Origin: DYIB01 sp049320945
Lineage (GTDB): Bacteria; Pseudomonadota; Gammaproteobacteria; Burkholderiales; Rhodocyclaceae
Length of the DNA: 10,837 nt
Direction: 5' to 3'
Assembly: GCA_049320945.1 (NCBI GenBank)
Contig: JBMOQT010000105.1
Span: 1-10,837, forward strand
Every line of letters starts with the position of its first letter. Position 1 is the stretch's first letter. This document shows, piece by piece, positions 7,144 through 10,837 of the stretch. The position numbers and the translations under genes are program-made. Under the pieces are notes generated by a model, which had not been told where the DNA came from, did not search any database, and saw only the letters and a program-made list of their open reading frames with translations.

Positions 7144-9317
7144 TGAACACTGCGCCGCGCAAGCTGGTCGTCGTCCTCGCCGGCCTCTACCTCTTGCTGG
7201 TCGCCCTTTTCAGCTCTCTGGCGCTGCTGCTGTGGCTGGACATGAGCCAGCAGGAGCACCAGGCAGTCCTCGCACTCCTGGAGAACCGCTATGGCTTGGC
7301 GGTCTTCGTCATCCTGGCCTCCTGGGTGGTGCTGGGGCTGATCGTGCAAGCGATCTACAAGGCCTATGTGCAGGCACCGCTCGGCCTGCGCGAGGACGCC
7401 CTGGTCATCCTCAATGCCAATCCCGAACGGCGGCTCGAGGCACGCGGCGCGCCGGAGATCCGCCTGCTGGCGCAAACCATCAATGCCTTGGCGGACCAGC
7501 GCGACGCGCTGAAAAAGGACGTGGAGGAAAAGATCCGCGAGGCGCGCGCCTCCGTGGAGGAGGAGAAGAACCGCCTGGCGGCCCTCATGTCCGAGCTTGC
7601 CCAGAGCGTCGTGGTGTGCAACCTGGACGGGCGCATTCTCCTGTACAACAACCGCGCCCGCCTGCAGTTCAAGGCGATGGGCGACCCTGCCGCCTCGGCC
7701 GGCGCACTGATCGGGCTGGGACGCTCGATTTTCTCGGTGCTGGACCGCAACCTCATCTTCCACGCGCTCGACAACCTGCAGCACCGCCTGAGCCGGGGCG
7801 GCGGCGGGCTCGTCTCCAACTTCGTCACCACCACCCGCGCAGGACAGTTGATCCGGGTGCAGATGGCGCCGGTGCTGTCGACGCCCGCCGGCACGGACCC
7901 GGAAGGGGACAGGGTGATCACCGGCTATGTGCTGGTGCTGGAGAACATCACCCGCTCGGTGGAAACCGAGAGCCGGCGCGACCAGATGCTGCAGGCCCTC
8001 ACCGAGGGCAGCCGCGCCTCCCTGGCGAACATCCGTGCCGCAGTGGAAAACCTGCTCGACTATCCCGATATGGACACCGCCCAGCGTGACCGCTTCCTGG
8101 GCGTCATCGCCGAGGAGGTGCGGCGGCTGGGCACGCGGCTGGACCAGACGGTGACGGAGTACGCCGACTCGCTCAAGACGCGCTGGCCACTGGAGGAGAT
8201 GCTGGGGGCCGACCTCATCGCCGCCGCCCAGCGGCGCATCGAGTCGCGCCTGGGCATCCTCACCAAGGTCGAGGACGTGGATTCATCCCTCTGGGTGAAG
8301 GTGGACAGTTTCTCCCTGATCCAGGGCCTGACCTACCTGGCGGCGCGGCTGAAGGACGAGTTCGACATCCGCGAGGTGCGCTTCCGCCTGGAACGGTCGG
8401 GGCGGCTGGCGCACCTGGACATGCTGTGGTCCGGTACGCCGATTGCCGTAGAGACCCTGCACACCTGGGAACTGGAGCCCATGAACCTGGGCGGCGAGAC
8501 CACGCCCCTGACACTGCGCGACGTTACCGACCGCCATGGCGGCGAAATCTGGTACCAGCTTGACAAGGCCTCCCATCGCGCCTTCTTCCGGCTGCTGGTG
8601 CCGGTGGCGGTGCCCCAGGAAGTGCTGAGCGCCGCCGCCCTGATGCGCGGCGAGAGCCGGCCCGAGTACTACGACTTCGATCTGTTTCGCCAGACCGAGG
8701 AGACGCGTGAGCTGGACGACCGGCTGCTGAGCCAGCTCACCTACACCGCCTTCGACACCGAGACTACCGGCCTGCAGCCGTCGGCGGGCGACGAGATCAT
8801 CCAGATCGGCGCCGTGCGCATCGTCAACGGACGCCTGTTGCGCACCGAGGCCTTCGATCAGCTGATCAATCCGCAACGCCCCCTGGCGCCCGAGTCGGCA
8901 GCGATCCACGGCATCACCGAGGCCATGCTGCGCGACCAGCCTACCATCGAGCAGGTGCTGCCGGCCTTCTACGAGTTCTGCGAGGACACGGTACTGGTGG
9001 CGCACAATGCGGCTTTCGACATGCGCTTCCTGCAGCTCAAGGAGGAGGCCACGGGAGTGCGCTTCCGCCAGCCGGTTCTGGATACGCTGCTGCTGTCGGC
9101 GGTCATCCACCCCCACCAGGAGTCCCACAAGCTGGAAGCGATCGCGGAACGCCTGGGAGTGAACATCATCGGCCGCCATACCGCGCTGGGCGACGCCATC
9201 GTCACCGGCGAGGTCTTCCTCAAGATGATTCCCCTGCTGGCTGAGATGGGGATTCGCACCCTGCGCCAGGCGCGGGAGGCATCGGAACGGACTTACTACG
9301 CGCGAATTCAATATTGA
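7143..9317 (+). CDS. Membrane protein: PAS-like region, degenerate histidine kinase and DnaQ-type DEDDh exonuclease
   Basis: A 724-residue fusion. Two helices (about 8-32 and 50-74) bracket a short outer loop. A linker and coiled coil follow (about 110-150), then a PAS-like segment (about 148-270). The kinase-like region (about 278-490) keeps the family outline but not its chemistry. The H-box position reads LTEGSRASLANIRA with E288 where the histidine should be. The N-box and the G1 and G2 glycine motifs are absent, and only a HGGEIW strand and an LLVPV end remain. The C-terminal third is a complete 3'-5' exonuclease: AFDTETTGL with D538 and E540, AHNAAFD with D626, and RHTALGDA with H679 and D684. 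It is therefore likely an active membrane-tethered nuclease with a non-catalytic sensor. Automatic annotation would call it DNA polymerase III epsilon, but nothing suggests a replication role. Its start overlaps the receiver stop by one base, which points to a functional tie to the two-component system. Confidence 0.9.
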   Translation: MNTAPRKLVVVLAGLYLLLVALFSSLALLLWLDMSQQEHQAVLALLENRYGLAVFVILASWVVLGLIVQAIYKAYVQAPLGLREDALVILNANPERRLEARGAPEIRLLAQTINALADQRDALKKDVEEKIREARASVEEEKNRLAALMSELAQSVVVCNLDGRILLYNNRARLQFKAMGDPAASAGALIGLGRSIFSVLDRNLIFHALDNLQHRLSRGGGGLVSNFVTTTRAGQLIRVQMAPVLSTPAGTDPEGDRVITGYVLVLENITRSVETESRRDQMLQALTEGSRASLANIRAAVENLLDYPDMDTAQRDRFLGVIAEEVRRLGTRLDQTVTEYADSLKTRWPLEEMLGADLIAAAQRRIESRLGILTKVEDVDSSLWVKVDSFSLIQGLTYLAARLKDEFDIREVRFRLERSGRLAHLDMLWSGTPIAVETLHTWELEPMNLGGETTPLTLRDVTDRHGGEIWYQLDKASHRAFFRLLVPVAVPQEVLSAAALMRGESRPEYYDFDLFRQTEETRELDDRLLSQLTYTAFDTETTGLQPSAGDEIIQIGAVRIVNGRLLRTEAFDQLINPQRPLAPESAAIHGITEAMLRDQPTIEQVLPAFYEFCEDTVLVAHNAAFDMRFLQLKEEATGVRFRQPVLDTLLLSAVIHPHQESHKLEAIAERLGVNIIGRHTALGDAIVTGEVFLKMIPLLAEMGIRTLRQAREASERTYYARIQY

Positions 9318-9358
9318 CCGGGCGATGAAGACCGATTGACGGGGCGATGAAGACCGAT
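9315..9358 (+). repeat. 22-bp tandem duplication of a stop-start junction
   Basis: Positions 9315-9336 and 9337-9358 are two copies of the same 22-base unit with one difference (C at 9319, G at 9341). Each copy carries TGA, a G-rich run, ATG and the codons for M-K-T-D. The first copy therefore opens a four-codon frame (ATG at 9325, TGA at 9337) out of frame with the real gene that begins at 9347 in the second copy. The upstream stop (9315-9317) is the end of the exonuclease gene. Confidence 0.95.
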
Positions 9359-10783
9359 TACCAGACCATGTACAGCCCGCTGTCGGCGGTCATACGGCGG
9401 GCGCCGATCACCGTCACGCTCGACACCAGCGTGCGCGACGTCATCGGCGTGATGGACCAGATGCGCATCGGCTCGATCATCGTCGCCGATCCCGCCCGGC
9501 GCCTGCCACTGGGCATCTTCACCCTGCGCGACCTGCTGCACCGGGTGGCGCTGCAGGGCTGCGATCTGGAGCAGCCCATCGCCAACGTCATGACCGGCGG
9601 CCTGATCACGGTGAAGCCCCAGACCACCGCCTACCAGGCGGCGGTGCTGATGGCGCGCCACGGCATACGGCATCTCATCGTGGTGGACGGGGAAGACAGG
9701 CTGCTGGGCATCGTCTCCCAGAACGACCTGTTCGCCCTGCAACAGATGGCGGTGAAGGACGTGAGCAACGACATCCGCTCGGCCCGGGACCTGGTGACGC
9801 TCAAGGAATGCGCGGCGGACATCCGCCGCATCGCCGACAGCCTGGTGACCCAGGGCATCGGGGCCGAGCAGCTGACCCATTTCGTGTCGACCCTCAACGA
9901 TCTGCTCACCCTGCGCATCATCGAAGTGACCCACGATGAGTTTGAACTGCCCCAGGTGAAATGGTGCTGGATCGCGCTGGGCTCGGAAGGCCGCTTCGAG
10001 CAGACGCTCAGCACCGACCAGGACAACGGCATCATCTTCGAGCCGCCCGAGGATACCGATCCCGAGAGAATCCGCCGCGCCCTGCTGCCGTTCGCCCAGG
10101 AGGTCAATCGCAAGCTGGACGCCTGCGGCTTTCCTTTGTGCAAGGGCAACATCATGGCGGGGAATCCGGAGTGGTGCCTGTCCCTGGACGAATGGCAGGG
10201 CAAGTTCTCCCGCTGGATCCACAACCCCGAACCCCAGGCGCTGCTCAACGCCGCCATCTTCTTCGACTTCCGCCCCCTGTATGGCGACCAGGATCTGTCG
10301 GAAGCCTTACGCGAATGGCTGAGCGAAACGGCACGGGGAAGCTCCCTGTTTCTGCGCCAGATGGCGGAGAACGCCCTGCAATGCCAGCCGCCCCTGGGGG
10401 TGATTCGCGATTTCGTGTACGACAACTCCAAGGAATTTCCGCACACCATCGATCTCAAGATGTACGGCTCGCGTCCCTTCGTCGATGCGGCACGCATATT
10501 CAGCCTGGCCCACGGCATTGCCCATACCAGCACCGCCGAGCGCCTGCGCGCCGTGGCCGAGCGGGAGAACTTCGACAGCGACGACGTCGCCGCCATCATC
10601 GACGGCTTCTTCTTCATCCTCACCCTGCGGCTGCGCAAGCAGCGTGAGCTGCAGGGCGTGAGCGCCGGCGCCAACCGCATCAACCCGGACAAGCTCAACG
10701 AACTGGACCGACATATCCTCAAGGAAGCCTTCAAACAGGCGCGCAAGCTGCAGAGCCGCCTGCGTCTCGACTTCCGCCTGTGA
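9347..10783 (+). CDS. CBS-domain protein with DUF294 nucleotidyltransferase-like and DUF294_C domains
   Basis: A 478-residue soluble protein. A CBS pair (about 8-130), a fold that usually binds adenine nucleotides, is followed by a helical linker and the DUF294 nucleotidyltransferase-like domain (about 145-285). The signature GSEGR is at 212-216 and the metal-binding pair D224/D226 is in TDQDNG; these are the catalytic positions shared with the GlnD/GlnE class. DUF294_C follows (about 315-470), with LKMYGSRPFVDAARI around 370-384. Many relatives of about 600 residues also carry an N-terminal cyclic-nucleotide-binding domain, which is absent here. The function of the family is not established; nucleotidyl transfer to an unknown partner is inference from motifs. 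It is last in the operon, 29 bases after the exonuclease stop, with a weak G-run before the ATG and a duplicated start region. As I recall, CBS-DUF294 and DnaQ-like genes also lie beside acetate permease genes in Pseudomonas, which supports a shared role. Confidence 0.93.
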   Translation: MKTDYQTMYSPLSAVIRRAPITVTLDTSVRDVIGVMDQMRIGSIIVADPARRLPLGIFTLRDLLHRVALQGCDLEQPIANVMTGGLITVKPQTTAYQAAVLMARHGIRHLIVVDGEDRLLGIVSQNDLFALQQMAVKDVSNDIRSARDLVTLKECAADIRRIADSLVTQGIGAEQLTHFVSTLNDLLTLRIIEVTHDEFELPQVKWCWIALGSEGRFEQTLSTDQDNGIIFEPPEDTDPERIRRALLPFAQEVNRKLDACGFPLCKGNIMAGNPEWCLSLDEWQGKFSRWIHNPEPQALLNAAIFFDFRPLYGDQDLSEALREWLSETARGSSLFLRQMAENALQCQPPLGVIRDFVYDNSKEFPHTIDLKMYGSRPFVDAARIFSLAHGIAHTSTAERLRAVAERENFDSDDVAAIIDGFFFILTLRLRKQRELQGVSAGANRINPDKLNELDRHILKEAFKQARKLQSRLRLDFRL

Positions 10784-10837
10784 CGCTCGCCGGACGCGTG
10801 CTCGAGCAGGATGTTGCGGCGCAATAACCAAGCGCTG
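10784..10837 (+). other. Tail with no callable gene; possible start of a following gene at 10811
   Basis: The last 54 bases after the CBS-DUF294 stop show no terminator hairpin with a T-run. An ATG at 10811 opens a frame (MLRRNNQAL) that is still open at the window edge, but the AGG touching it is too close to be a good ribosome site. A GTG at 10780 overlapping the stop gives only 14 codons before TAA. Neither can be called a gene from this window. Confidence 0.2.

Noticed and set aside
7143..9317. Calling this gene the DNA polymerase III epsilon subunit (dnaQ)
   Set aside because: Only the last third is exonuclease. The rest is membrane helices, a PAS-like segment and a degenerate kinase, and the context is a two-component operon, so a replication proofreading role is not supported.

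Overview
The window is high-GC, densely coded bacterial chromosome. It reads as a betaproteobacterium (Rhodocyclales or Nitrosomonadales-like is my guess). The reasons are the GC-rich codon use, the style of the class I fumarase and acetyl-CoA synthetase sequences, and the CbrA/CrbS-type transporter-kinase. The assignment is by pattern memory only. There are no rRNA or tRNA genes, CRISPR arrays, insertion sequences or signs of recent transfer, and no gene-free stretch longer than about 300 bases.

Layout. (1) Positions 1-1428, minus strand: a YqhA/UPF0114 membrane protein gene followed by a class I [4Fe-4S] fumarate hydratase gene that runs off the left edge. (2) Positions 1429-1633: a divergent promoter region. 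On the acs side, a pair of TGTAAG repeats spaced 11 bp apart overlaps the -35 position. (3) Positions 1634-3607, plus strand: acs, AMP-forming acetyl-CoA synthetase, ended by a clean intrinsic terminator. (4) Positions 3608-3773: the terminator, an 11-bp inverted repeat and a perfect TATAAT. (5) Positions 3774-10783: five tightly packed plus-strand genes. They encode a 66-aa two-helix membrane protein, a sodium/solute symporter fused to a histidine kinase (CbrA/CrbS type), a stand-alone CheY-like receiver, a membrane protein joining a PAS-like region and a dead histidine kinase to an intact DnaQ-type DEDDh 3'-5' exonuclease, and a CBS-DUF294 nucleotidyltransferase-like protein. The last 54 bases hold no gene I can call.

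How they may work together. Acetyl-CoA synthetase and fumarase belong to acetate use and the TCA cycle. The transporter-kinase next to acs resembles CrbS/MxtR, which in other proteobacteria controls acs. Here the receiver is a separate protein with no DNA-binding output, and it is translationally coupled to a pseudokinase-exonuclease. The most interesting hypothesis is a membrane signalling chain (small subunit + transporter-kinase -> receiver -> pseudokinase-exonuclease, with the CBS-DUF294 protein as an adenylate-sensing partner) whose output is nucleic-acid or nucleotide processing rather than simple transcription control. The domain calls are well supported by visible motifs. The signalling chain is inference.
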